64,000 nt of DNA from Marinisporobacter balticus (GCF_004345705.1 NZ_SLWV01000007.1:62001-126000); one strand, 5' to 3'. Positions 43,944-53,340 are shown, numbered from the stretch's first letter. Program-made: numbers and translations. Notes: a model not told the origin generated them from the letters alone.

Positions 43944-45272
43944 CTATATTCTTTTCATTAATGTTTCTCTTAATCCCTCATATCCGGGCTTTCCAAGCAA
44001 CGCAAACATGTTCTTCTTATAGCTTTCTACCCCTGGCTGATCAAAAGGGTTGACCCCTAATAAATAGCCACTGATCCCACATGCCTTTTGGAAGAAATAA
44101 ATAAGCTGTCCAAAGTAGTATTCATCCATCTTCGGGATACTTATGATAAGATTCGGTACCCCTCCATCTATATGGGCAAGGCGTATTCCCTCAAACGCTT
44201 TTTTATTTACAAAGTCCATTGTTTTTCCGGTTAGATAATTCAATCCATCCAAATCTTCTGCTTCTTCTTTTATTTCCATATCCAGCTTTGAACAATCTAT
44301 ATTTAAAACAGTTTCAAATAAATCACGTCGTCCATCTTGTAAATATTGTCCCATAGAATGAAGGTCTGAAGAAAAATCTACTGCTGCTGGGAAAATACCT
44401 TTCCCATCCTTTCCTTCACTTTCTCCATAGAGCTGTTTCCACCATTCGGCTATATAATGAAGGGCGGGTTCATAGTTTGCTAAAACCTCTATTATTTTTC
44501 CTTTTCTATAAAGTATATTTCTTACAGCAGCATATTGATAACAAAGATTTTTATCCAGATCTTCTTCCATATACAATTCTTTTGCTTCTTTTGCTCCATC
44601 CATTATTTTATCTATATCAAGTCCTGCCACTGCGATAGGAAGTAGTCCTACTGGTGTAAATATAGAAAACCTTCCACCCACATCATCAGGAATCGCAAAT
44701 GTTTCATATCCTTCCTTTTCTGCTAATGTCTTTAAAGCGCCTTTCTCTTGATCTGTTGTCGCATAAATTCTTTCTTTTGCCTTTTCTTTCCCGTATTTTT
44801 CTTCCATATAAGATTTGAATACTCTAAAGGCAATAGCAGGTTCCGTTGTGGTGCCAGATTTAGATATAACATTTATACTAATATCTTTTCCCTCAATGAC
44901 TTCCATTAAGTGTTTTAAATAAGTACCACTAATATTGTTTCCAGCAAAATAAATTTGAGGTCCATCTGAACATAGATTATAAAAAGAATGAGTAAGCGCC
45001 TCAATAGCTGCTCTAGAGCCTAAGTATGAACCCCCTATGCCTATTACAATAAAAACTTCTGAATCTTTTTTTATTTCTTGTGCCACTCTTTTGATCTTTT
45101 CAAATTCTTTATGATCATAAGTAACAGGATAGTCTACCCAACCTAAGAAGTCATTTCCTGCGCCCGTTTTTTCATGAAGCACTTCATGGGCTTTTCTTGT
45201 AGGTTCTTTTAAATATTGTATTTCATACTTTTTTATCCCTGCATTGGAATAATCAAAATAAATATTTTCCAT
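43944..45272 (-). CDS. pgi: Glucose-6-phosphate isomerase
   Basis: 442 residues, Gram-positive length class. VIGIGGSYLGSRAAIE (phosphate site), NVISKSGTTTEPAIAFRV, GGRFSIFTPVGLLPIAVAG, SEGKDGKGIFPAAVDFSSDLHSMGQY, and GVNPFDQPGVESYKKNM are all PGI signatures. It converts glucose-6-P to fructose-6-P. Eleven bases separate it from ptsI, so it is on the PTS transcript. Confidence 0.97.
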   Translation of the reverse strand: MENIYFDYSNAGIKKYEIQYLKEPTRKAHEVLHEKTGAGNDFLGWVDYPVTYDHKEFEKIKRVAQEIKKDSEVFIVIGIGGSYLGSRAAIEALTHSFYNLCSDGPQIYFAGNNISGTYLKHLMEVIEGKDISINVISKSGTTTEPAIAFRVFKSYMEEKYGKEKAKERIYATTDQEKGALKTLAEKEGYETFAIPDDVGGRFSIFTPVGLLPIAVAGLDIDKIMDGAKEAKELYMEEDLDKNLCYQYAAVRNILYRKGKIIEVLANYEPALHYIAEWWKQLYGESEGKDGKGIFPAAVDFSSDLHSMGQYLQDGRRDLFETVLNIDCSKLDMEIKEEAEDLDGLNYLTGKTMDFVNKKAFEGIRLAHIDGGVPNLIISIPKMDEYYFGQLIYFFQKACGISGYLLGVNPFDQPGVESYKKNMFALLGKPGYEGLRETLMKRI

Positions 45273-45282
45273 AAATACGCCC

Positions 45283-46989
45283 CTATTTTTCTAAATTTTT
45301 CATATAATCTTCTATTTGTTCTGCCGTATCCATACTTAATACAGCTTCTGCAGTTTTTTTCATATCTTCATATTTACATGCTCGAATTAAATTTCTTGCG
45401 GGTAATATTGCAGAAGGACTCATACTAAATTCATCTAATCCCATTCCAAGTAATATTGGAATCATGCTTGGATCTCCTGCCATTTCCCCGCACATACCAA
45501 CCCAAATGTTTTCCTTGTGCCCATTATCAATAACCATTTTAATGAGTCTCAAAACCCCTGGATGAAACGGATTATAAAGATGATGGATTTTTTCATTCAT
45601 TCTGTCTACTGCACATGTATATTGTATCAAATCATTCGTTCCAATACTAAAGAAATTTACATGTTTTGCTAAAATATCACTGATGATTGCAGCAGACGGC
45701 ACCTCAATCATCATTCCTACTTCAATTTTATCTGCATACGCAATTCCTTCTTTATCTAAATCAGCCTTTACTTCATTTAATACTTGTTTCACCTCTAAAA
45801 GTTCTTCTAAACTTGAGATCATAGGAAACATTATTTTAAGGTTTCCATGTACACTGGCTCTTAAAAGTGCTCTCAATTGTGTTTCAAAAATCTTTTTTTC
45901 GTTTAGACAAAGTCTAATCGCTCTATATCCTAAGAAAGGATTCATTTCTTCATCAATTTTCAAATAAGGAAGCTTCTTATCTCCACCTATATCTAAGGTT
46001 CTTATGACTACTGGCTTTGGATTTAAGCTTTCTAGTACTTCTTTATAAGCATCAAATTGCTCTTCTTCAGTAGGAAAAGTCTCTTTGTTCATATAGATAA
46101 ACTCTGTTCTATATAAACCTACCCCTTCTGCATCATTTTTCTTAAGTCCTAAAAGATCTTTTGGCGTTCCGATATTTCCTACAAGTTCAACTTCTCTGCC
46201 ATCTATTGTTTTGCTTACTTTTCCCTTTACATGTCCTAAAGCTTTCCTTTCTTTTTCATAAGCTATTTTTAGAGATTGATACTTTTCAATCTCTTCATGA
46301 CTCGGATTGATTACAACCTCTCCCGTTTTTCCGTTGAATGCAATAAAATCGGATGAATTTATCCTTTCAGTAATATCTTTTAATCCCACAATTGCTGGGA
46401 TTTCAAGGCTTCTAGCCATAATGGCTGTATGGGATGTATTTCCGCCAATATTTGTTAAAAATCCAAGTACTTTTTCCTTATCCATGGTAGCCGTATCAGA
46501 AGGCGTTAAATCATTTGTAATAAGTATAACGTCTTCCTCAAGAATTGATAAATCAACAATCTTTTCTCCTCGTATATTTCTAAGGACACGATCTGATACA
46601 TCCTTAATATCTGCCGCTCTTTCTCGCATATATGCATTTTCCATCGCTTCAAAAATCTCAATAAATTGATCCGTAATTTGTTTAAATGCGTAATCTGCAT
46701 TTAATTTTTCTGCTTCAATTTTATTAATCGTGCCATCCATTAGTTCTGGATCCTCTAAGATCATTAGATGTGCTTCAAAAATAGCCGCTTTATCCATTCC
46801 TAACTCTTTTGAAGCTTTGTCTCTAACCTTTCCTAGCTGATCTTTTGAAATCTTAACTGCCTCTAAAAATTTATTTTTCTCTTTTTCTGTCTCTTCAATC
46901 CTTTTTTTTTCTATCCCCAATGGGTCATTTTTTATGATTAATACTTTTCCTAATGCGATGCCTTCAGAAGCCCCTTTGCCAAATAACAT
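45283..46989 (-). CDS. ptsI: PTS enzyme I
   Basis: 568 residues, the usual length. The phosphohistidine region GGNTSHTAIMARSLEIPAIVG, followed by the PEP-binding TIM barrel (LYRTEFIYM, RTLDIGGDKKLPYL, NPFLGYRAIRLCL, GMMIEVPSAAI, FFSIGTNDLIQY, GMCGEMAGDP). It takes phosphate from PEP and passes it to HPr. It directly follows ptsH. The site GGGAGG precedes the ATG. Confidence 0.98.
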   Translation of the reverse strand: MLFGKGASEGIALGKVLIIKNDPLGIEKKRIEETEKEKNKFLEAVKISKDQLGKVRDKASKELGMDKAAIFEAHLMILEDPELMDGTINKIEAEKLNADYAFKQITDQFIEIFEAMENAYMRERAADIKDVSDRVLRNIRGEKIVDLSILEEDVILITNDLTPSDTATMDKEKVLGFLTNIGGNTSHTAIMARSLEIPAIVGLKDITERINSSDFIAFNGKTGEVVINPSHEEIEKYQSLKIAYEKERKALGHVKGKVSKTIDGREVELVGNIGTPKDLLGLKKNDAEGVGLYRTEFIYMNKETFPTEEEQFDAYKEVLESLNPKPVVIRTLDIGGDKKLPYLKIDEEMNPFLGYRAIRLCLNEKKIFETQLRALLRASVHGNLKIMFPMISSLEELLEVKQVLNEVKADLDKEGIAYADKIEVGMMIEVPSAAIISDILAKHVNFFSIGTNDLIQYTCAVDRMNEKIHHLYNPFHPGVLRLIKMVIDNGHKENIWVGMCGEMAGDPSMIPILLGMGLDEFSMSPSAILPARNLIRACKYEDMKKTAEAVLSMDTAEQIEDYMKNLEK

Positions 46990-47007
46990 ATTTTAGAAAC
47001 CTCCCTT

Positions 47008-47268
47008 CTATTCACTAAATTTTGAATGGATTAAACCAACTAAAGCTTCAACGGCTTCTACTTCATCTTCTCCATTTGCAATGATTTTTATTTCATCATC
47101 TTTTTTTAGTCCAAGGCTTAATAGATTCATGATAGATTTTGCATTTACATTTTTTCCATTAAATTCAATATTTATAGCAGATGTGAATCCAGTCGCCATC
47201 TTTACAAAAATACTTGCTGGTCTTGCATGTAATCCTGACGTATTCATTATTTTTGTTGTTTTTTCCAT
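47008..47268 (-). CDS. ptsH: HPr phosphocarrier protein (glucose operon copy)
   Basis: 86 residues: His15 in SGLHARPASIFV and the Ser46 region NAKSIMNLLSLGLKK. The clear counterpart of the stand-alone copy at 8802-9062, from which it differs at many surface positions. It is encoded 18 bases before ptsI and 177 after ptsG. A hairpin in the ptsG-ptsH gap may lower expression or process the RNA. Confidence 0.97.
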   Translation of the reverse strand: MEKTTKIMNTSGLHARPASIFVKMATGFTSAINIEFNGKNVNAKSIMNLLSLGLKKDDEIKIIANGEDEVEAVEALVGLIHSKFSE

Positions 47269-47359
47269 TTTTGTATGCCTCCTCGTATTTAGTTCATTTA
47301 GTGATACTTGCTCTATTTTTATAAAACTTTTATTTAACCGTACTTTCTCGTATAATAAA

Positions 47360-47392
47360 AAGTACGTGACCCTAAATTAAATGTTCAGTGAA
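47360..47392. other. Hairpin between ptsG and ptsH
   Basis: CGTACTTT and AAAGTACG arms with a 12-base loop. Lacks a clean T-run, so more likely a processing or attenuation site than a full terminator. Position approximate within 47339-47376. Confidence 0.4.
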
Positions 47393-47445
47393 TAAATCTA
47401 TATATTTACAACAATGATCTGTTTTTTCCTGTCGTCTTGAAATTT

Positions 47446-49461
47446 TTATTGGATATGAATGATATCCTTTTGTCCACATACTACCTTTGTTCCTACCTTA
47501 AAAGAAACTTTTTCATTTTCAGATAAATTTATAAAGATAATAGGTGTAATCATAGAAGGTACTTGATCTTTTATTTGTTTTAAGTTTACGCGAAGTATTG
47601 GTTGTCCCATCTTCACTGTTTCACCTTGTACTACTAATGATTCAAAACCTTTTCCTTTAAGATTTACTGTATCAATGCCAACGTGAATTAATATTTCACG
47701 GCCATTTTCTGCGACAATTCCTATTGCATGTTTTGTTGGGAATACAGTTTCAATGATACCATCTACTGGAGATACCACTTCTCCATCTGTAGGCTCGATT
47801 GCAAATCCATCACCCATCATTTTTTGTGAGAATACTTGATCTGGTACATCTTCTAACGCTAAAATTTTTCCATTTAATGGTGAAACCAATGCGTCTTTCT
47901 TTGTCATTCTATCTTTTATTATTTCTATATTTTCCTCTTTTTTCGTTGGTTTGCTTGACGCTTTACCAGCCATTGTATCTTTTATTTGTGATTTTAGTTG
48001 GTCTGATTTTGGACCGAATATCGCCTGAATATTGTTTCCAACTTCTAAAACCCCTGCTGCCCCTAAGCTTTTAAGACGTGCTTTATCTACTTTCTTGCTA
48101 TCATTTACACTTACACGAAGACGTGTAATACATGCATCTAAGTTTTTGATATTTTCAGATCCACCCATCGCTTCTAGTACATTTACAGCTAAATCTCCTG
48201 CTTCAACAGTTGCTTCATCATCAGCTTCACGTCCTGGTGTTTTAATATCCCATTTTCTAATTACAAATCTAAAACCAAAATAGTAAATCACAAAGAATAT
48301 GAGCCCTACTGGAATGACTAAATACCAAGCAGTTCTATTTGGTAATATACCGAATAATAGGTAATCAATTACACCCCCTGAGAAAGTCATACCTATTTTA
48401 ACATTTAATATATGCATCGTCATAAATGATAAACCTGCAAACAATGCATGTACGCCAAATAATAAAGGCGCTACGAATAAAAATGTAAATTCAATGGGCT
48501 CTGTAATCCCTGTTAAGAAAGATGTAAGGGCGGCTGATGCCATAATTCCTGCGACAATCTTTTTCTTCTCAGGTCTTGCTTCATGAACCATTGCTAGTGC
48601 TGCTCCTGGCAGACCAAACATCATGAATGGGAATTTCCCTGTCATAAATGTGCCTGCTGTAAAAGGTACCCCATCTATTAATTGTTTAAAGAATATTGCT
48701 TGATCTCCACGTACTAATTCCCCAGCTTTTGTCGTATATTCTCCAAATTCAAACCAAAACGGTGAATAGAAAATATGATGCAATCCAAATGGAATTAACC
48801 AACGCTCAATTACACCGAATATAAATGCAGATAATGTTTTATTTGTATCCACCATTAAATGAGATAATGTATTTAATCCACCTTGGATTGGCGGCCAAAT
48901 AACAATCATTGCAAGTCCTAATAATATGGCTGATACTGCTGTAATAATAGGTACGAACCGTTTTCCTGCAAAGAATCCTAAATAGGGTGGTAATTCAATA
49001 TTGTAATATTTTTTATAAAGACTCGCTGCCATAGTCCCTACAACCACACCACCAAATACACCTGTTTGTAATGTTGGAATTCCTAAAATTTCTGTGAAAG
49101 CTCTCGTATTTTCTGCTAACTCAGGTTTAATAACTGGAATAATTACACCCATTGTAACGTTCATAATTAAATATCCAATGGTTGCAGCAATCCCTGCTAC
49201 ACCTTCTCCACCTGCAAGTCCTACTGCTACACCGATTGCAAATAACAATGGAAGGTTTCCAAATACAACGCCACCTGTTTGCTGCATAAGGCTCGCGATT
49301 AATTGACATGTATCACTTCCTAGCGATGGTATTTTTTCTAATAAAAATGGATTTTGTAATGTAGCACCTAATGCCAATATGATTCCTGCAGCAGGTAATA
49401 ATGCAACAGGTAACATTAATGCTTTCCCTACTTGTTGTAAAACACCAAATGCTTTTTTCAC
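47446..49461 (-). CDS. ptsG: PTS glucose-specific IICBA permease
   Basis: 671 residues; GTG start at 49459-49461 after GGGAG. IIC (about 1-380; FGNLPLLFAIGVAVGLAGGEG, PPYLGFFAGKRFVPI, PFGLHHIFYSPFWFEFGEY, TGITEPIEFTF), IIB (about 395-475; NLDACITRLRVSV with its Cys), then after a linker IIA (about 520-660; ILIHVGIDTVNLKGKGF with its His). It imports and phosphorylates glucose. Its IIA may also serve the IIA-less GlcNAc permease. Controlled by a RAT leader, a cre-like site and GlcT just upstream. Confidence 0.96.
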   Translation of the reverse strand: MKKAFGVLQQVGKALMLPVALLPAAGIILALGATLQNPFLLEKIPSLGSDTCQLIASLMQQTGGVVFGNLPLLFAIGVAVGLAGGEGVAGIAATIGYLIMNVTMGVIIPVIKPELAENTRAFTEILGIPTLQTGVFGGVVVGTMAASLYKKYYNIELPPYLGFFAGKRFVPIITAVSAILLGLAMIVIWPPIQGGLNTLSHLMVDTNKTLSAFIFGVIERWLIPFGLHHIFYSPFWFEFGEYTTKAGELVRGDQAIFFKQLIDGVPFTAGTFMTGKFPFMMFGLPGAALAMVHEARPEKKKIVAGIMASAALTSFLTGITEPIEFTFLFVAPLLFGVHALFAGLSFMTMHILNVKIGMTFSGGVIDYLLFGILPNRTAWYLVIPVGLIFFVIYYFGFRFVIRKWDIKTPGREADDEATVEAGDLAVNVLEAMGGSENIKNLDACITRLRVSVNDSKKVDKARLKSLGAAGVLEVGNNIQAIFGPKSDQLKSQIKDTMAGKASSKPTKKEENIEIIKDRMTKKDALVSPLNGKILALEDVPDQVFSQKMMGDGFAIEPTDGEVVSPVDGIIETVFPTKHAIGIVAENGREILIHVGIDTVNLKGKGFESLVVQGETVKMGQPILRVNLKQIKDQVPSMITPIIFINLSENEKVSFKVGTKVVCGQKDIIHIQ

Positions 49462-49511
49462 AGACTCTGCTCCCTTTCTTCTTTAGTATTTTCTGTTTAC
49501 TATGATTTTAC

Positions 49512-49583
49512 GCAAAAAAGACATGAACAAAAGAATAATCGAGTAGATTGTTAAATCTATCTCGTCAAAATCTTTTACTCATG
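49512..49583 (-). terminator. ptsG leader terminator
   Basis: Outer stem CATGAGTAAAAGA / TCTTTTGTTCATG (13 bp with two G-U pairs; 49571-49583 and 49522-49534) with an inner stem (GAGATAGATT / AATCTACTC), then TTTTTTG on the minus strand. Its first arm overlaps the RAT. Confidence 0.88.
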
Positions 49584-49605
49584 CCTGATCAAGTCAGTTA
49601 CACGT
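49577..49605 (-). promoter_or_regulatory. ptsG RAT antiterminator
   Basis: Minus-strand ACGTGTAACTGACTTG then ATCAGGCATGAGT, very close to the GlcT RATs of Bacillus and Staphylococcus ptsG leaders. Overlaps the terminator's first arm. Confidence 0.92.
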
Positions 49606-49649
49606 AAAATCATATTTACTTTATTGTACGGATCACTCAATATATTTTT

Positions 49650-49678
49650 ATGATAGCATAAAACGTTTTCACAAGCAA
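49650..49678 (-). promoter_or_regulatory. ptsG promoter with cre-like site
   Basis: TTGCTT (49673-49678) and TATCAT (49650-49655), 17-base spacer on the minus strand. The spacer holds TGAAAACGTTTTAT (49658-49671), near the CcpA cre consensus TGWAANCGNTNWCA. Confidence 0.75.
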
Positions 49679-49713
49679 CATTTTTTATTTTTTCTATATT
49701 TTTTGAGACACCA

Positions 49714-50553
49714 TCATTCATTTTTTTGACTATTCATTCTATGTAAATGTAGTGCCATATATCCCACTTCACTTTCTGGAATGCTTACTTTTAGTGACTG
49801 TTCCATGATCTTTGATATATCATAAGCAGCTTTAAATTCAATTATAAGGTCTTCTTTTAATTTGGGCAATAATATATTTTCAATAGATTGATGATGCATC
49901 ACACGATTTATCACACCTCTTAAATGCATAATAAATCGGTTGCAATCAAAAGAATTTTTATCTAATTTTATATGAAACTTCATTTCTACATATGTTAAAA
50001 TTTTATTAAGCATTTTTGAATTTTCTAAAGCTTTTGTTTTGTTTTCATTACCTCTTCCACCATAGATATGCAACGCTAGAAACCCAACTTCTGCTTCTGG
50101 AATATAGATTTTCAAATTTTCCTTCAATATTTTTATCGCCTTTTGGGCTAAGTCAAATTCTACTGGATATAAAAGTTTTGTTTCCAATAAAAAAGGATTA
50201 ATGATTTCGATGCCTTCTTTCAACCTATTTATCGCAAAATTAATGTGATCAATAAATCCAACATGTACATTGGGATTTAATACTTCTCCCAAATCATTTT
50301 TAATCATTTCCATAATTTCTTTAACCAATTCAATAATTTTAGGATCTACGTCTATAAAAAATTTTTCATATTCATTTTCTTTCAATCCATTTAAGGATAT
50401 AAACTTTTCTTCAATGCCTTGAGGATTTTCTAAGGAATAACCCTTTTTTTTACCAAATCCGATTCCTTTTCCAACAAATATATAGTTTTGATTTTCCTTT
50501 TCTACAAGTACTACATTATTACTTAATATTTTTTGTATAACATACTTTCCCAC
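49714..50553 (-). CDS. glcT: BglG/GlcT-family transcription antiterminator
   Basis: 279 residues; GTG start at 50551-50553 after GGAGG. RNA-binding CAT domain (1-60; YVIQKILSNNVVLVEKENQ, FVGKGIGFGKKKG), then PRD1 (about 65-170; HINFAINRL, EVGFLALHIYG) and PRD2 (about 175-279; FIMHLRGVINRV, EVGYMALHLHRM). It binds RATs to prevent termination; HPr and PTS phosphorylation of PRD histidines controls it. The RATs at ptsG, nagE and the stand-alone ptsH share one consensus, so this one protein may serve all three. Confidence 0.94.
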   Translation of the reverse strand: MGKYVIQKILSNNVVLVEKENQNYIFVGKGIGFGKKKGYSLENPQGIEEKFISLNGLKENEYEKFFIDVDPKIIELVKEIMEMIKNDLGEVLNPNVHVGFIDHINFAINRLKEGIEIINPFLLETKLLYPVEFDLAQKAIKILKENLKIYIPEAEVGFLALHIYGGRGNENKTKALENSKMLNKILTYVEMKFHIKLDKNSFDCNRFIMHLRGVINRVMHHQSIENILLPKLKEDLIIEFKAAYDISKIMEQSLKVSIPESEVGYMALHLHRMNSQKNE

Positions 50554-50612
50554 AATGAGCCTCCATTACAAAGTCATCTTACTTGCATGAAAATTCTATT
50601 TTATTCTAGCCT

Positions 50613-50641
50613 ATTGTATGCCATTTTTAACACCGTGTCAA
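50613..50641 (-). promoter_or_regulatory. glcT promoter
   Basis: TTGACA (50636-50641) and TACAAT (50613-50618) on the minus strand, 17-base spacer. Confidence 0.75.
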
Positions 50642-50656
50642 CGGATATCCGTCGAC
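50637..50656. promoter_or_regulatory. 20-bp palindrome over the glcT -35 box
   Basis: GTCAACGGATATCCGTCGAC: a dyad with one mismatched pair and a perfect ACGGATATCCGT centre. It overlaps the -35 box, so it looks like an operator; its regulator is unknown. Confidence 0.6.
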
Positions 50657-50752
50657 TAAATTCTTTGAAGGCCTCCCTTTTATTCAGCAAGATTATTATC
50701 TTCTCTCTTTTTTTTATCAATATTTAAAATTATACAATCTATTTTTTAAATA

Positions 50753-51478
50753 TTAAATCATTAATGCTGCCTTTTCTTCTATAATAATGGTTACATCTGG
50801 ATGTAATTGAAGTACTGAAGCAGGAACTTCAGGTGTAATTTTCCCCTTAATTGTACAATAAATAGCTTCAGCTTTTTCCATACCATTCGCTAGCAATAAA
50901 ATCTTTCTCGCATGCATAATCGTTTTAATTCCCATGCTAATTGCTTGCTTCGGTACAACTTCATATGATTCAAAAAATCTAGAGTTTGCCTCAATTGTAT
51001 CATGATCCAGCTCAACAATATGGGTTCTTGCCTCAAATTTAATATCTGGCTCATTGAATCCAACATGACCATTACGCCCTATACCTAAAACTTGTAAGTC
51101 TATACCCCCGCAAGCTTCTATTTTTTTTTCGTATCGATCACATTCTTCAATGATATCTTTACGCATCCCATTAGGTATGTTTATATTTCTTTCTTTTATA
51201 TTCACATGTTTAAATAGATTTTCATTCATATAATAATGATAGCTTTGAGGATTTGCACTGTTTAATTCATAATATTCATCTAGATTAAATGTTTTTATAT
51301 CATTAAAATCCAAATCACCATTTTTATATAGCTGCACTAATGCCCTATACATCCCAACTGGGGTTGATCCTGTTGCTAATCCTATCACACTATTCGGTTT
51401 TAATATTATTTGACTTGCTAAAATATTTGATGCCTTTTTACTAAGTTCTTCATAATCTTTGACTCTTATTAGTTTCAT
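50753..51478 (-). CDS. nagB: Glucosamine-6-phosphate deaminase
   Basis: 241 residues from the ATG at 51476-51478 (site GGGTG). Converts GlcN-6-P to fructose-6-P and ammonia. Motifs: GLATGSTPVGMYRAL, TFNLDEYYEL, GIGRNGHVGFNEP (active site), and GIKTIMHARKILLLANG. It sits between the glucose module and the chitobiose operon, to both of which it connects metabolically. Confidence 0.96.
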   Translation of the reverse strand: MKLIRVKDYEELSKKASNILASQIILKPNSVIGLATGSTPVGMYRALVQLYKNGDLDFNDIKTFNLDEYYELNSANPQSYHYYMNENLFKHVNIKERNINIPNGMRKDIIEECDRYEKKIEACGGIDLQVLGIGRNGHVGFNEPDIKFEARTHIVELDHDTIEANSRFFESYEVVPKQAISMGIKTIMHARKILLLANGMEKAEAIYCTIKGKITPEVPASVLQLHPDVTIIIEEKAALMI

Positions 51479-51619
51479 TTTTTTCACCCAATCTATATAC
51501 ATATTTAAATTGTAATACCATGAATAACATATCCTAAGTTCAGTTTTGTATTGAAAAATTACATATATCTTTGCACTCTACCCTTCTTTATACGATCTCC
51601 ATATGGTCTTTGATTGATT

Positions 51620-51655
51620 AAAACAGGCTAGATGCATACAACATCAGCCCGTTTT
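51620..51655 (-). terminator. Terminator of the chitobiose operon
   Basis: Stem AAAACGGGCT-GATG with CATC-T-AGCCTGTTTT (one G-U pair, one bulge) followed by TTTTAATC on the minus strand, 17 bases after the GH4 stop. Confidence 0.8.
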
Positions 51656-51671
51656 AGTAAAGTTCAATTTT

Positions 51672-52988
51672 TTAGTCATTGGAAAACTGTGGAAGATATA
51701 CCTGGTTCGCTTCTAGCATTTCATCTAGAATCTGCTTTGCAACAATATCTGATGGAACCAATGGATTTATAGTCATTGCAAGCAATGCCTTATGATAATC
51801 TCCTGTAACTGCCGCTTCAACTGTTGTACGTTCAAAAGATTTTATCTGCTGCACTAACCCTCTTACTGAAACTGGAAGATCTCCTACAGCAAGTGGTCTT
51901 GGTCCTTCCTTCGTTATAACGCAACTAACTTCTACAGCAGAGTCATTATCTATGCTTGCTATAGCTCCATTATTTCTTGTGTTTACTGGCTGTATATCAC
52001 ATTTGTCATTGTATATAGAACTAACAAGGTTACATGCAGCATCGCTGTAGTAAGCTCCACCTCTATTTTCAAGCTGTGGTGGCTTTATAACAAGGTTTTC
52101 ATCCTTATAGATTTCAAATAATTTATGCTCAATCCCCTTTACAACCTCTGCCCGAACGCCTTCTTTTTGTGAATTTTCCAAAGCTTCTTCAAACATTTTT
52201 CTAGTCTGATAATAATATCTATGATAAGGACATGGAACAACACCAAGTGCTCTTATAAAATCCTTTTCCCAGGCTATACTTGTTATATTTTTTACATCGA
52301 TGATTGGGTCATCATTTGCCATCATGTCAATTATTTTATCTGTAATCCTATCTCCATCAAGATATACATTAAGTCCAAACACCATATGATTAAGACCTGC
52401 AAAATCAACACGAACTCTGCTGCTATCCGTATCTAGCATTTTAGCAATTCCATTTTGTATGCCAATAGGAACATTACATAAGCCAACAACCCTCTTGATA
52501 TTTCCATAACGTAATACTGCTTCTGTTACTATTCCTGCTGGATTTGTGAAATTTACTAACCATGCATTAGGGCAAAGTTCAGCCATATCTTTTGTTATGT
52601 CAAGTATAACTGGTATTGTACGCAATGCTTTAAACATGCCTCCTGGTCCGTTTGTTTCCTGACCAATAATATCGTACTTTAGAGGTATTCTTTCATCCTT
52701 CGCCCTTGCATCAAGCATTCCTACTCTTATTTGTGTAATAACAAAATCAGCATCTTTAAGGGCTTCTCTCCTATCAAGTGTACAGTAAACATCTATAGGT
52801 ACTCCTGCCTTTTTAACCATTCGTTTTGCTAGGTTTCCTACTATATTAAGCTTTTCTTCTCCCTCTTTAATGTCTACAAGCCATAGTTCCCTAACAGGAA
52901 GCTCTTCGTATCTTTTTATAGCGCCTTCAACAAGTTCTGGTGTATAACTAGAACCCCCTCCAATTGTAACAATCTTTAATCCCTTCAT
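51672..52988 (-). CDS. chbF: Family 4 6-phospho-glycosidase (chitobiose/cellobiose type)
   Basis: 438 residues. GH4 enzyme using NAD and a metal: IVTIGGGSSYTPELVEG (NAD loop), DADFVITQIRVGMLDARAKDERI, GQETNGPGG, NFTNPAGIVTEAVLR, VGLCNVPIG (metal Cys) and GLNHMVFGL (metal His). It splits phosphorylated disaccharides. With ChbG beside it, the substrate is probably deacetylated chitobiose-6-P; cellobiose-6-P is the alternative. ATG after GGGGGG. Last gene of the sigma-54 operon. Confidence 0.92.
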   Translation of the reverse strand: MKGLKIVTIGGGSSYTPELVEGAIKRYEELPVRELWLVDIKEGEEKLNIVGNLAKRMVKKAGVPIDVYCTLDRREALKDADFVITQIRVGMLDARAKDERIPLKYDIIGQETNGPGGMFKALRTIPVILDITKDMAELCPNAWLVNFTNPAGIVTEAVLRYGNIKRVVGLCNVPIGIQNGIAKMLDTDSSRVRVDFAGLNHMVFGLNVYLDGDRITDKIIDMMANDDPIIDVKNITSIAWEKDFIRALGVVPCPYHRYYYQTRKMFEEALENSQKEGVRAEVVKGIEHKLFEIYKDENLVIKPPQLENRGGAYYSDAACNLVSSIYNDKCDIQPVNTRNNGAIASIDNDSAVEVSCVITKEGPRPLAVGDLPVSVRGLVQQIKSFERTTVEAAVTGDYHKALLAMTINPLVPSDIVAKQILDEMLEANQVYLPQFSND

Positions 52989-53007
52989 TCATTTCCCCCC
53001 TTGTCAT

Positions 53008-53313
53008 TTATAGTATTTTACTGTACATATCTACCATTTCACTGGCTAAATCCTTTACAGTCAGTCCATTCATTAAATGATCTTGGGCATGCACCATAAG
53101 CAAGGTTACTTCAGTCTTTTGTCCACATGCTTCGTTTTGAATCAAGTTTGTTTGAATATTATGGGCTAAACTTATTTCATTTGAACTATCCTCAAGCGCT
53201 TTTTTAGCCTTATCTACTTCACCCTTCTTTGCATAGGATATAGCCTCCATAGCATAACTTCTTGCATTTCCGCTATGAATAATTATATTAAGTACTATTT
53301 CGTTATAATCCAT
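53008..53313 (-). CDS. PTS lactose/cellobiose-family IIA
   Basis: 101 residues: all-helical IIA with the phosphorylated His in LLMVHAQDHLMNG, and GNARSYAMEAISYAKKGEVDKA at the N-terminus. It passes phosphate from HPr to the IIB at 55440. It lies between chbG and the GH4 gene. Specificity inferred as chitobiose because of ChbG. Confidence 0.95.
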   Translation of the reverse strand: MDYNEIVLNIIIHSGNARSYAMEAISYAKKGEVDKAKKALEDSSNEISLAHNIQTNLIQNEACGQKTEVTLLMVHAQDHLMNGLTVKDLASEMVDMYSKIL

Positions 53314-53340
53314 TTATTAAGCATCCTTTCATAAAAACAG

